From NCBI RefSeq assembly GCF_010614725.1, contig NZ_JAAEHL010000004.1:434001-498000 (forward strand): 64,000 bases of DNA, given 5' to 3'. Positions 16,701 to 24,706 of the stretch are shown in pieces. A program made the position numbers and the translations under genes. How positions within the stretch are numbered: position 1 is the first letter of the stretch; each line of letters opens with the position of its first letter. The notes under the pieces are model-generated. The model had not been told where the DNA came from. It saw only the letters and a list, made by a program, of their open reading frames with translations, and ran no database searches. This DNA is from Flavobacterium ajazii. Its GTDB lineage: Bacteria; Bacteroidota; Bacteroidia; Flavobacteriales; Flavobacteriaceae.

Positions 16701-19472
16701 AACCGTTACCACATCAAAACGATTATTTGTTCTGGTTTCAAGCATGCTGTACTTGTTCAGTTCTGGCGTTTTAAGTCCGACATAGGTTTTGTATGGAGAA
16801 TAAGTAGTAGACATCACATCGGTGCTAAAATCGCCTCCTTCTTCGTACACTTTTGTAATGAATGAAGCACGGAGCATTCCTGGTGCCTGACCTTGTAATC
16901 TTGGCTGAATATTTACCGAAGCTTTTCCATTTTCATTCAATTTCCCAGAAAAAACATTCATCTCTTCTGTACTGAATTGACGTGCCAGATCATCAAAAGT
17001 ATATTTTTCATAGCCTTTAAAAGTGGTGGTCTGCTGCGAGAATTTAGCCTGCATTTCTACATTTAAATTCTTAGCAATCGCTCCATGGAGCCATGTCACT
17101 TCTAGATTATCTGTATTTGGATAAGATGCTGAAAGTGTTTTTCGGCTAAATGTATTTTTGATTTTTAAACGATTTGGTTTAATCGTTTCTATTTTAATAC
17201 TCTTATAGAATTTTGCCCCTCCAACGCTAACCATGGCTTCCCAATTTCCTGTTGGGGCATCTTGGTTTGTTGGCACTGTAAAAGCGTAATGATTGAGATC
17301 ATTTGTTTTTTGAACCGTTTGATAAACTGTTTTACCATTCGGATCATTTAATCGGAATTTAATCGGGTGCGATTTCGGAAGTTTATTCGCCGCATCATTC
17401 AAAATAAATGACAGATACAAATTATCTCCTGGACGCCAAACACCTCTTTCTCCGTAAATAAATCCTTTAAGTCCTTTTTGCAATGTCTCTCCTGCTACAT
17501 CAAAATTACTTACCGATAATGAAAGTCCATCGTCCAACTTCACGTAAGTCGATTGATCTCCTAAAGTCACGATGGCGAAATAGGCAAATTTATCTAACTG
17601 AAAAGAGGCAATACCTTCACTACTGGTTGCCTCAGTTGCTATTTTTTGCTGTTGGAAATTGTACAAATCAACTCTTGCGTTTGATACCGGTTCTGTCGTA
17701 ACAATATTGTTTACAGCAAATAAATACGATTTGTTTTCGCCTCTTTTGGCAATAACGCCTAAATCTGTTGCTAAAATATTGGTTGCAATTCTGGCATTGT
17801 AGTAGTAAGAACCAGTACAAGGATCCTGACTTTCTCTCCAATCGTAATCATCATAATAGTAATAATCGTCGTAAGAGTTGCCACTGTAATTTACGTCGTT
17901 CTCATCCACTTCTTCTTCCTCTGCTTCATCGTCACTGCTATCTGATGTTTCACATTTGTACAATGAATATTTCTTTTTGTAGACAAATTCTACTCTGTAA
18001 ATCGCACCCGGTTCTGGTTTGATTATTTTAGATAAATCTAAAGCATAGGTATTCCATTTAGAAAGATTTACGAGCGTGCTTTCCCTTAAATTCAAGGTTG
18101 TTTTTGCTATTGGCTGTGCTACTTTCTTGAGATTCTGTCCACCGTTTAATTCATTATATTGAAGAAACTGCAGGATATTGTTTTTGTAGATTTTATACAC
18201 TTTTACATCGACAGCGCTTAAGTTTACGGCTTCGAAATTCAGTTTCAAATTATTGGAGCTTGGCAGTATCGTTCCGTTTTTAACAAAGCGGACATTTGGT
18301 TTTATCTGGTCAAAAGAGATTTTCTCTGTATAATTGTTTTCTAGTTTTTTACCGTACTGACTTTCGATTCCTTGAAAAATTTCCAATAATAATTCACCTG
18401 TAACGACTTGTTCTGGTTCTTCGTCTGGAACATATTCAACGACTTCTTCTACAACTGCGGCGGCTGAATCGACTGCGACAGCAGCTGAATCAACTACAAC
18501 TGCGGCAGAATCTACAGCAACTGCAACGGGTTCTTCTACTGCTACCGTTACTGGTTCTTCCTTTTTAGGCGCATTTTGATTGGTAAAATATACTTTTAGT
18601 AAATTTCCTTGTGTCGAAAATTTCAGATTATTGGTGTTTTGAATCGAAACCAATCCGGCAAAATCCTGTCCTTTCTCTAATGGTTCTGAGAAATTGATTA
18701 GAACCTGTTGATTGTTTCCGTCTGGAACTTCAACTTTTATAACTTTAAACTCGTTGATACTGGTAATCGGAAAATCGATTTGTCCTTTTTGGTCAATATC
18801 AAAATCATTCCCATCATAGATAATCTCTAAGTTGGATGCTTCTGACTGACGCTGAATGCTGTCAATTATAAAACGGAATTCTTTTGCAGGTCCGTTTGTT
18901 TTCTCAAACTTAATTTTAAGATTGTTTCCATTATGTTTGGCCTCAACCAGCTTTTGAGCTGTTTCCAAATCAATATTATCGGCTGTTTTTAAAACACAAT
19001 TTAAATACTGATATTCTTTACTGTATGATTGAACGTCGCCTGTATTGATAGTAAAATCCTGTTTTACGGTTTTGACTGTAAAATTGAATTTAGACAATTC
19101 TTTTTCTTTCTCTTTTGGAATGGCCGTCAGTTTATCTAAGTTTAAAGTAACCTGATATTCTGTTCCCATTTTTAATTTTTTCTCCGGAATAAAAGCTAAA
19201 GTATTTGTTGAAAGCGCAATCACTTTTCCACTTACGCTTGGTGAAATATCAAACAAATCGTCGTCTAATTCCTGATTCGGTTTCCAATCGTTTTTGTCGA
19301 AAGCCAAAACCACACGAATATCAGAATCTGCCGAAACGATACCGCCAGTAAAACTGGTAATGTAATCTTTGAATAACGAAAAATCGGAATTGAAATCTGC
19401 AGCTGATTTACGTCCGCAGGATTGAAAAATAAAAAACACAAAAAATACGAGAGATAGTCCTTTTGCTTTCAC
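13785..19472 (-). CDS. Alpha-2-macroglobulin family lipoprotein (MG2 domains, thioester)
   Basis: 1895-residue lipoprotein (lipobox FQSC, Cys about residue 19) that should trap proteases in the periplasm. N-terminal macroglobulin-like beta domains contain a low-complexity insert of repeated AVDSAA units (about 305-360) and a very acidic, Tyr-rich loop (about 515-550). The alpha-2-macroglobulin core follows. The thioester motif is intact as HGCVEQ with Cys at residue 1452, then a thioester (alpha-alpha toroid) domain and a C-terminal receptor-like beta domain ending FWVEVVK. The family pairs with pbpC, here just downstream on the same strand. The low-complexity insert is unusual for E. coli YfhM-like proteins but plausible as a flexible linker. 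Confidence 0.94.
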   Translation of the reverse strand: MKAKGLSLVFFVFFIFQSCGRKSAADFNSDFSLFKDYITSFTGGIVSADSDIRVVLAFDKNDWKPNQELDDDLFDISPSVSGKVIALSTNTLAFIPEKKLKMGTEYQVTLNLDKLTAIPKEKEKELSKFNFTVKTVKQDFTINTGDVQSYSKEYQYLNCVLKTADNIDLETAQKLVEAKHNGNNLKIKFEKTNGPAKEFRFIIDSIQRQSEASNLEIIYDGNDFDIDQKGQIDFPITSINEFKVIKVEVPDGNNQQVLINFSEPLEKGQDFAGLVSIQNTNNLKFSTQGNLLKVYFTNQNAPKKEEPVTVAVEEPVAVAVDSAAVVVDSAAVAVDSAAAVVEEVVEYVPDEEPEQVVTGELLLEIFQGIESQYGKKLENNYTEKISFDQIKPNVRFVKNGTILPSSNNLKLNFEAVNLSAVDVKVYKIYKNNILQFLQYNELNGGQNLKKVAQPIAKTTLNLRESTLVNLSKWNTYALDLSKIIKPEPGAIYRVEFVYKKKYSLYKCETSDSSDDEAEEEEVDENDVNYSGNSYDDYYYYDDYDWRESQDPCTGSYYYNARIATNILATDLGVIAKRGENKSYLFAVNNIVTTEPVSNARVDLYNFQQQKIATEATSSEGIASFQLDKFAYFAIVTLGDQSTYVKLDDGLSLSVSNFDVAGETLQKGLKGFIYGERGVWRPGDNLYLSFILNDAANKLPKSHPIKFRLNDPNGKTVYQTVQKTNDLNHYAFTVPTNQDAPTGNWEAMVSVGGAKFYKSIKIETIKPNRLKIKNTFSRKTLSASYPNTDNLEVTWLHGAIAKNLNVEMQAKFSQQTTTFKGYEKYTFDDLARQFSTEEMNVFSGKLNENGKASVNIQPRLQGQAPGMLRASFITKVYEEGGDFSTDVMSTTYSPYKTYVGLKTPELNKYSMLETRTNNRFDVVTVDENGRPRSVRNLEVRVYKVDWRWWWDSSSDNLSNYNSSNATTSYKTFVINTDSSGKGSFQFALTDEEWGRYLIRVEDGESGHAASLTVNIDWPIWSGKTRNRDASTANMLVFSTDKKNYAVGEKAQISFPSSEGGRALISVENGSRVVQTIWAETKKGETKVEVPITGAMAPNVYFNITLLQPHASTKNDSPIRMYGIVPIEVVDKNTILAPTLNMPDVLRPEQPFTVKVGEKSGKEMTYTIAVVDEGLLDLTRFKTPNAWDSFYVREALGVKTWDIYDDVIGAYGGKINQIFSIGGDQDLGGGKAKKANRFKPVVLYYGPFKLDKGETKSHQLKLPKYIGSVRTMVVAGDAATSAYGSAEKATQVKSPLMVLASLPRKISPSEKVTLPVTVFATESKIKNVSIQVKTSNGLKVMGSAVQKLSFAQPDEKMAYFNLVVGSATGIAKVQVIATSGSEKSVYDVEIDMTNPNPVTSTFTDIVLTPNSSKTISWKTFGIAGSNKARLEVSSMPSMNLNGRLQFLIQYPHGCVEQTTSSVFPQLYLGDVADIDAKRKDLIQKNIAAGIARLGNFQLSNGGMPYWQGNAIADDWGTSYAGHFLIEAEKKGYVLPINFKSKWLSYQQKEAKQWRFEPKYGNDLAQAYRLYTLALAGSADLSSMNRLRETKGISNESMLRLAAAYVLAGQKSAGQNLFLKTSIDGSSDGYSYYYYGSSERNRAMALETMLLLDQKQKAFVTATKLAKEMSANQWMSTQTTAYCLYAMSKFAVSNGPKGINIQFSKNGKGETINTGKSVADRSLSVASGTNSITLKNNKANTVYVRVLNTGILPIGQENAVQSDVTASIVFKDRKGSVINVSRINQGTEFVAEVTIKNQRGESVQNVALSQILPSGFEIVNTRFTDYGDAVNNIADYIDIRDDRTNFYFGMKARETKVFRILLNASYLGNYYLPGLQCEAMYDNTFLARTKGFWVEVVK

Positions 19473-19644
19473 TTTTATTTAGAGTTAAATGGTTTACAAT
19501 TTAAAAATTAACACGAATTACCCGTTACAGCCATAACAGTAAAATCGTAATTAAATTATGTTAAAAGTAAAATATTTTTAAGAAGAAATTTCTGCTTCAA
19601 TACGATTTAACTTTTGTTGAAGTTTTCAGACAATTATAAGTTGA

Positions 19645-19741
19645 TTCAGGAGCTTATTCCAGCTGTCCGCTATATCTTTTTCTTGCTGAAAAAAGCAAGA
19701 AAAAGGATGCCGCTTCCATCTGGGCTAAGGCTCTGGTTGCC
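19645..19741 (+). repeat. Dispersed hairpin repeat, family A copy 2
   Basis: AGGAGCTTATTCCAGCTG, then TCCGCTATAT, then a perfect 12-bp stem (CTTTTTCTTGCT / AGCAAGAAAAAG) and GGATGCCGCTTCCATC, GGGCTAAGGC. The stem sequence differs from copies 1 and 4 but still pairs fully. It lies in the 275-bp gap between the macroglobulin gene and tadA; nothing else is seen there. Confidence 0.8.
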
Positions 19742-19747
19742 ATAAGA

Positions 19748-20191
19748 CTATTTGCGCCTTTCCAGAAAAAAACGCTTCATTAAATCAGCTGCCTCATTAG
19801 CCATAACTCCTGAAACGACAGTAGTTTTAGGATGTAGTTTTGTTCCCATATTCATAAATCCTCGTTGTTCATCGCGCGCTCCAAAAACAATTTTAGAAAT
19901 CTGGCTCCAGTACAGCGCACCGGCACACATCTGACAAGGCTCTAAAGTAACATAAAGCGTACAATCCTTTAAATATTTTCCTCCCAGAAAATTAGCCGCA
20001 GCGGTTATCGACTGCATTTCAGCATGGGCCGTAACATCATTTAACAATTCCGTTAAATTATGACTGCTTGCAATCACTTTATCAGCCACCACAATAACAG
20101 CTCCAACAGGAATTTCGCCTTTATTAAAAGCCATTTCAGCTTCCTGCAAAGCTTTCTTCATAAAATATTCGTCGGTGAAGGGATTTATCAT
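19748..20191 (-). CDS. tadA: tRNA-specific adenosine deaminase
   Basis: Deaminates A34 to inosine in the anticodon of tRNA-Arg(ACG). Zinc-dependent deaminase signatures HAEMQSI (His about residue 55, with catalytic Glu) and PCQMCAGALYWS (about 86-97) are both present. I start at ATG 20191 (MINPFTDEYFMKKAL), giving 147 residues, since the five residues before it (MYFCF) are not family-like; an ATG at 20206 is the alternative. Divergent from the TonB-like gene at 20254. Confidence 0.93.
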   Translation of the reverse strand: MINPFTDEYFMKKALQEAEMAFNKGEIPVGAVIVVADKVIASSHNLTELLNDVTAHAEMQSITAAANFLGGKYLKDCTLYVTLEPCQMCAGALYWSQISKIVFGARDEQRGFMNMGTKLHPKTTVVSGVMANEAADLMKRFFLERRK

Positions 20192-20253
20192 GAAACAAAA
20201 ATACATTTTTTACTTAGGAATTTTTATTACTTTTATTTTTTGATATTTTAAAA

Positions 20254-21129
20254 ATGGGAAACAATTACAAAATCACAATTCCTAAACCTTGCCATGAAGA
20301 CTGGAACAAAATGTCTCCAAAAGATAACGGAAGATTTTGTTTAAGCTGTAGTAAAACTGTTGTTGATTTTACATCGATGCTTCCTGATGAAATTCAGCAT
20401 TTTTTTATTCAAAATCAAGGCAATAAAATTTGCGGAAGGTTTAAAAAAACGCAATTAGACAATGTAATAATTCAGATTCCAAATCAGATATTATATTCCC
20501 AAAATCATTATCATAAGATGTTTTTACTGGCATTGTTTATTGCTATGGGCACAACTTTGTTTAGTTGTACCGATAAAAATGGAGATAAAAAGAAAATTGA
20601 TAAAATTGAAATCGTTAAGACTTCGAAAACAGAAATTATACAAGTTGGCAAGATTAAGATAAAGGGAAATAATAATTTTGTACCGCCGCCACCTCCTCCG
20701 CCAAAAACAGATAACGTAAAATTTGTAAAAGGAAAAGCTAAAATAAGCGATACCAAAATTAATAGTTCTTCTAGTCCTGATTGCAAAGCATCAGTACAGG
20801 AATCTACTGTGCAAGGAGATACTTATATTACAGGAGCTGTTATGGAAACAAAAGCAGACTATCCGGGTGGGATTAACAACTTTTATCAGTTTTTAGTAAA
20901 CGAATTAAAACTTCCTAAGGAAGCTGAAAATCCAAAAGGCCGAATTATAGTTTCGTTCGTAATAGAAAAAGACGGCTCTTTGTCATCATTTGAATTCCCA
21001 AAAAACATTGACTCAAAAGTAGAAGCAGAAATAACACGTGTTTTAAAACTTTCTCCCAAATGGCAGCCAGGAGAACAAAATGGCAAAAAAACACGAATCA
21101 AATATAGTTTACCCATGTCATTTCAATAA
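20254..21129 (+). CDS. Energy-transducer TonB-like protein with N-terminal Cys-rich domain
   Basis: 291 residues in three parts: an N-terminal domain (about 1-75) with C-HEDW-NKM and FCLSCSKTVVDF, a putative zinc-binding module common in front of Bacteroidota TonB-like proteins; one hydrophobic segment (about 88-106) ending LFSC; a proline stretch (seven Pro, about 148) and a TonB C-terminal domain with YPGGINNFYQFL and GRIIVSFVIEKDGSL. TonB passes proton-motive energy to outer-membrane receptors; the exact receptor partner is not known. It overlaps the next gene by one base (TAATG). Confidence 0.8.
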   Translation: MGNNYKITIPKPCHEDWNKMSPKDNGRFCLSCSKTVVDFTSMLPDEIQHFFIQNQGNKICGRFKKTQLDNVIIQIPNQILYSQNHYHKMFLLALFIAMGTTLFSCTDKNGDKKKIDKIEIVKTSKTEIIQVGKIKIKGNNNFVPPPPPPPKTDNVKFVKGKAKISDTKINSSSSPDCKASVQESTVQGDTYITGAVMETKADYPGGINNFYQFLVNELKLPKEAENPKGRIIVSFVIEKDGSLSSFEFPKNIDSKVEAEITRVLKLSPKWQPGEQNGKKTRIKYSLPMSFQ

Positions 21130-21824
21130 TGGAAAGAAAACAAACAACTATTCGAGAAAAACAAAACAAAATAATGCTAAAACATTACTCTAAAATATTT
21201 TTACAGGCTTTGTTTATTATCATAGGAACAACTTTATTTAGTTGTACAGATAAAGAGGCTAACAAAAAACAAAATAACGAAATTGAAGCTGTTGATTCAG
21301 AAAAAGATGAAATCAACAAATCAGAACAGATTCCTGATTCGTCTCAGCTATCACAAGAAGACAATCTGGAACATCCTGAAAAAAATATTGAACTCAATAA
21401 TGAAGAGGTTATTTCATCACTAAAAAAGGCAAATCAGGTAAAATCTGCCAAATCAGAAGAAACCATCGCTAACCTTGAAAAAGACACAAAAAACAGTACT
21501 TCAAAAAAGGATGCCTTAGCCAAGCCAGAAGCCCCTCTTAACAAAAATGCAGAATTCCCGGGCGGTATCGAGCAATTCCATAGTTTTTTCATGAAAGAAT
21601 ATAAAAAACCGGAAGGTGTAAGTTATTGGAAACTCAATTTTACACTTGCATTTGCTGTAGAAAAAAATGGTACTTTATCGTTTCTTGAATGTTCACCGGC
21701 AGTTGAAGAACCTCTTCAAAAAGAAATTATCCGGGTTCTCAGTTTATGCCCTAATTGGCAGCCCGGCGAATCGAACGGCAAAAAAATCAGAATGCAATAT
21801 TCTGTCCCTATTTTATTGAAATAA
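21129..21824 (+). CDS. TonB C-terminal-like lipoprotein, paralogue of the upstream protein
   Basis: 231 residues; it repeats the hydrophobic segment and LFSCTDKE of its neighbour, then a Glu/Lys-rich linker and a TonB-like C-terminal domain with FPGGIEQFHSFF and NWQPGESNGKKIRMQYS. The N-terminal Cys-rich domain is missing, so this looks like a truncated tandem duplicate. Start: ATG 21129 overlaps the previous stop; ATG 21174 would begin right at the signal segment (MLKHYSKIFLQALFIII) and is equally plausible. Without the proline stretch and anchor of true TonB it may be a lipoprotein rather than an energy transducer. Confidence 0.72.
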   Translation: MERKQTTIREKQNKIMLKHYSKIFLQALFIIIGTTLFSCTDKEANKKQNNEIEAVDSEKDEINKSEQIPDSSQLSQEDNLEHPEKNIELNNEEVISSLKKANQVKSAKSEETIANLEKDTKNSTSKKDALAKPEAPLNKNAEFPGGIEQFHSFFMKEYKKPEGVSYWKLNFTLAFAVEKNGTLSFLECSPAVEEPLQKEIIRVLSLCPNWQPGESNGKKIRMQYSVPILLK

Positions 21825-21855
21825 GACTCTGTCAAAAAAATTAAATTTAAAACCG

Positions 21856-21863
21856 TAAATTTG
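21856..21863 (+). promoter_or_regulatory. Putative -7 box for dxs
   Basis: TAAATTTG matches TAnnTTTG, 15 bp before the dxs ATG, implying a very short leader. Confidence 0.4.
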
Positions 21864-21877
21864 CTTTTTACCTTACA

Positions 21878-23668
21878 ATGAAAAGCGATTTACTTTCCAA
21901 CATATACAATCCTGCCGATTTACGTCTTTTAAAAGAAGAGCAGCTCATTCAGGTTGCGCATGAACTTCGTCAGTTTATTATTGATGTGGTTTCAGTAAAA
22001 GAAGGACATCTGGGTGCAAGTCTCGGAGTTGTAGAACTTACAATTGCTTTACATTATGTTTTTAATACACCTGAAGATTTATTGGTCTGGGATGTAGGTC
22101 ATCAGGCTTACGGACATAAAATCCTGACTGAAAGGCGAGAAAATTTTCATACCAACAGACAGCTTGGAGGAATTTCCGGTTTTCCAAAAAGAGCAGAAAG
22201 TGTTTACGATACTTTTGGTGTTGGGCATTCTTCAACGTCAATCTCGGCTGCACTCGGAATGGCAATTGCCTCTAAACTGAAAGATGATTTTGACAAAGAA
22301 CATATTGCCGTAATAGGTGATGCCTCAATCGCTAGCGGAATGGCTTTTGAGGGCTTAAATCATGCCGGAGTTACCGATGCTAACATCCTTGTTATTTTAA
22401 ACGACAACGCCATCGGAATTGACCCAAGTGTCGGTGCCTTAAAAAAGTATTTGACAGCGGTTAAAAACGGAAAAAATCCGAAACAGAACAATATTATCAA
22501 ATCATTGAATTTTGATTATTCAGGTCCGATTGACGGACATGATCTTCCACTTTTGATTAAAGAATTAAACCGTTTAAAAAAGATTAAAGGTCCAAAATTC
22601 CTTCACATTGTGACCACAAAAGGAAAAGGTCTGCAACAGGCTGAGGAAAATCAGGTAAAATATCATGCTCCCGGAAAATTTGATGCTTCAACCGGAGAAA
22701 TTCATTTAAAATCGGAAGAAAATCTTCCACCTAAATTTCAGGATGTTTTCGGACTGACAATTTTGGATTTAGCCAAAAAGAACGAAAAAATTATTGGAAT
22801 CACACCTGCAATGCCGTCCGGAAGTTCTTTAAAATTCATGATGGACGAATTCCCCGAACGTGCTTTTGACGTTGGAATTGCAGAACAACATGCCGTAACA
22901 CTTGCAGCAGGAATGGCAACTCAGGGCATGATTGTGTACTGCAATATTTATTCGACATTTTTACAACGTGCCTACGATCAGGTTATACATGATGTGGCAC
23001 TGCAAAATTTACCGGTTATTTTTTGTCTCGACAGAGCAGGTTTGGTTGGCGAAGACGGCGCCACACATCATGGTGTTTTTGATATTGCATATTTACGCAC
23101 TATTCCAAATATTATTCTTTATGCACCAATCAACGAAATTGCCCTGCAGAATATTTTGTATACTGTTCAGTTAGGTTCTTTAAACCATCCAATAGCTATA
23201 CGTTATCCGAGAGGCCGTGGCGTTTTGCCAAATTGGAAAACAGAAAATTACGGAAACTATGAAAAAATAGCGATCGGAAAAGCAAATTGTTTAAAACCAG
23301 GAATAAAAATAGCTGTTTTATCTACAGGTGCGATTGGAAATAATGTAATTGCCGCCTTAAAAGAGTCTGGCAATCCCGAAGCAATTGCTCATTACGATTT
23401 CCCTTTCATAAAACCGCTGGACAATCATTTGTTAGATAACATATTAATCTCATTTGACCACATTATTACCATTGAAGACGGTGCAAAAACTGGTGGCTTT
23501 GGAAGCGCTGTTTCAGATTATGCTGCAGCTAATAATTTTGCAAAAAAAATAGAAATTCTAGGTATTCCGGACACTTTTATCGAACATGGCACAGTAATTG
23601 AGCAACAACATTTCTGTAAAATTGACGTTAAAAGTTTGTCAAATCTTTTTTCAGAAATTGAAAAATAG
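21878..23668 (+). CDS. dxs: 1-deoxy-D-xylulose-5-phosphate synthase
   Basis: Condenses pyruvate and glyceraldehyde-3-phosphate as the first step of the MEP isoprenoid pathway; also feeds thiamine and pyridoxal synthesis. 596 residues of three transketolase-like domains: thiamine-diphosphate site with VWDVGHQAYGHKIL (about 68) and GDASIASGMAFEGLNHAG (about 147), central domain with the glutamate in VGIAEQHAVTLAAGMA (about 335), and a C-terminal domain. It is slightly shorter than the E. coli enzyme, as usual in Flavobacteriia. Followed at 35 bp by a DUF3078 gene. Confidence 0.96.
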   Translation: MKSDLLSNIYNPADLRLLKEEQLIQVAHELRQFIIDVVSVKEGHLGASLGVVELTIALHYVFNTPEDLLVWDVGHQAYGHKILTERRENFHTNRQLGGISGFPKRAESVYDTFGVGHSSTSISAALGMAIASKLKDDFDKEHIAVIGDASIASGMAFEGLNHAGVTDANILVILNDNAIGIDPSVGALKKYLTAVKNGKNPKQNNIIKSLNFDYSGPIDGHDLPLLIKELNRLKKIKGPKFLHIVTTKGKGLQQAEENQVKYHAPGKFDASTGEIHLKSEENLPPKFQDVFGLTILDLAKKNEKIIGITPAMPSGSSLKFMMDEFPERAFDVGIAEQHAVTLAAGMATQGMIVYCNIYSTFLQRAYDQVIHDVALQNLPVIFCLDRAGLVGEDGATHHGVFDIAYLRTIPNIILYAPINEIALQNILYTVQLGSLNHPIAIRYPRGRGVLPNWKTENYGNYEKIAIGKANCLKPGIKIAVLSTGAIGNNVIAALKESGNPEAIAHYDFPFIKPLDNHLLDNILISFDHIITIEDGAKTGGFGSAVSDYAAANNFAKKIEILGIPDTFIEHGTVIEQQHFCKIDVKSLSNLFSEIEK

Positions 23669-23703
23669 TATTTTGCACAGCCAAAAAATCAAATGTTTTC
23701 CTG

Positions 23704-24702
23704 ATGAAATTATTACGAACACCCCTTTTATTACTTCTTTTTTTATTTGCTTCAAATAGTTTTTCGCAGATCATCCGAACGACTTTAGCACCAGGCCAGG
23801 TGCCTCAAGTCCCTTCTAACTGGACTAAAAAAAACAAACTTGGTTTTGACATTTCAGAAATTGCTTTTGTCAATTGGAGTGCGGGGGGAACCAGCTCCAT
23901 CTCAGGTCTGTTTAAAGGTGAATTTAGCCGAACTTATCTGAAAGACAATCATAAATGGTTTAATGAACTTATTGTAAAATATGGTTTAAACAAACAAGAT
24001 GGTACTGAGTTGAGAAAAACAGATGATGCTGTCCAGTTTAACTCTACCTACGGTTTTAGAAAGGACACGACCTCGAATTGGTTCTATTCTGCTAAATTCA
24101 ATTTTAATACACAATTCACAAACGGTTATAATTACCCAAATCGCGACATTGCTATTTCTAAACCATTTGCACCGGCGTATATCTTTTTAGGAGCCGGAGC
24201 TGAGAATTCGAACAAGAAAAAAAACAGAACCTTTTATTTCTCTCCAATCACATTAAAAACCACTTTGGTATTAGATCAATATTTGGCTAATAATGGATCT
24301 TTTGGTGTTAAAAAAGCAGTTTATGCAACTGATCCTCTTGATCCGGATAATGAAATTTTAATTAAAGAAGGTCAAAAAGTAAAAGCCGAGTTTGGTATTT
24401 TATTTACCGGATATATGAAAAACGAAATCTACAAAAACATTTTTTACGAAAACCGACTGACTTTATATACAGATTATTTAAACCAGTTTGGAAATGTCGA
24501 TGTGGATTATGACACTCGTTTAGACCTTGTAGTAAATGCTTACGTAAAAGCCAATATTGGTGTTCATATCATTTATGACGATGATATTAAAACTAAAAAA
24601 GATGTCGTTGATCCTGCAACAGGTACAAAATCACAGGTAGATGACGGACCAAAAACCCAGTTAAGACAAGTTCTGGGTGTTGGCCTTGTATATGCTTTTT
24701 AA
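23704..24702 (+). CDS. DUF3078 domain-containing outer-membrane protein
   Basis: 332 residues with a signal peptide cleaved near SFSQ (about residue 22), then a region beginning with the WTKKNKLGFDISEIAFVNWSAGG block that marks DUF3078. Alternating hydrophobic beta strands and a terminal VLGVGLVYAF suggest an outer-membrane barrel. The function of the family is not known. The same strand and short gap suggest co-transcription with dxs. Convergent with dgt, just 4 bp apart. Confidence 0.85.
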   Translation: MKLLRTPLLLLLFLFASNSFSQIIRTTLAPGQVPQVPSNWTKKNKLGFDISEIAFVNWSAGGTSSISGLFKGEFSRTYLKDNHKWFNELIVKYGLNKQDGTELRKTDDAVQFNSTYGFRKDTTSNWFYSAKFNFNTQFTNGYNYPNRDIAISKPFAPAYIFLGAGAENSNKKKNRTFYFSPITLKTTLVLDQYLANNGSFGVKKAVYATDPLDPDNEILIKEGQKVKAEFGILFTGYMKNEIYKNIFYENRLTLYTDYLNQFGNVDVDYDTRLDLVVNAYVKANIGVHIIYDDDIKTKKDVVDPATGTKSQVDDGPKTQLRQVLGVGLVYAF

Positions 24703-24706
24703 CTGA

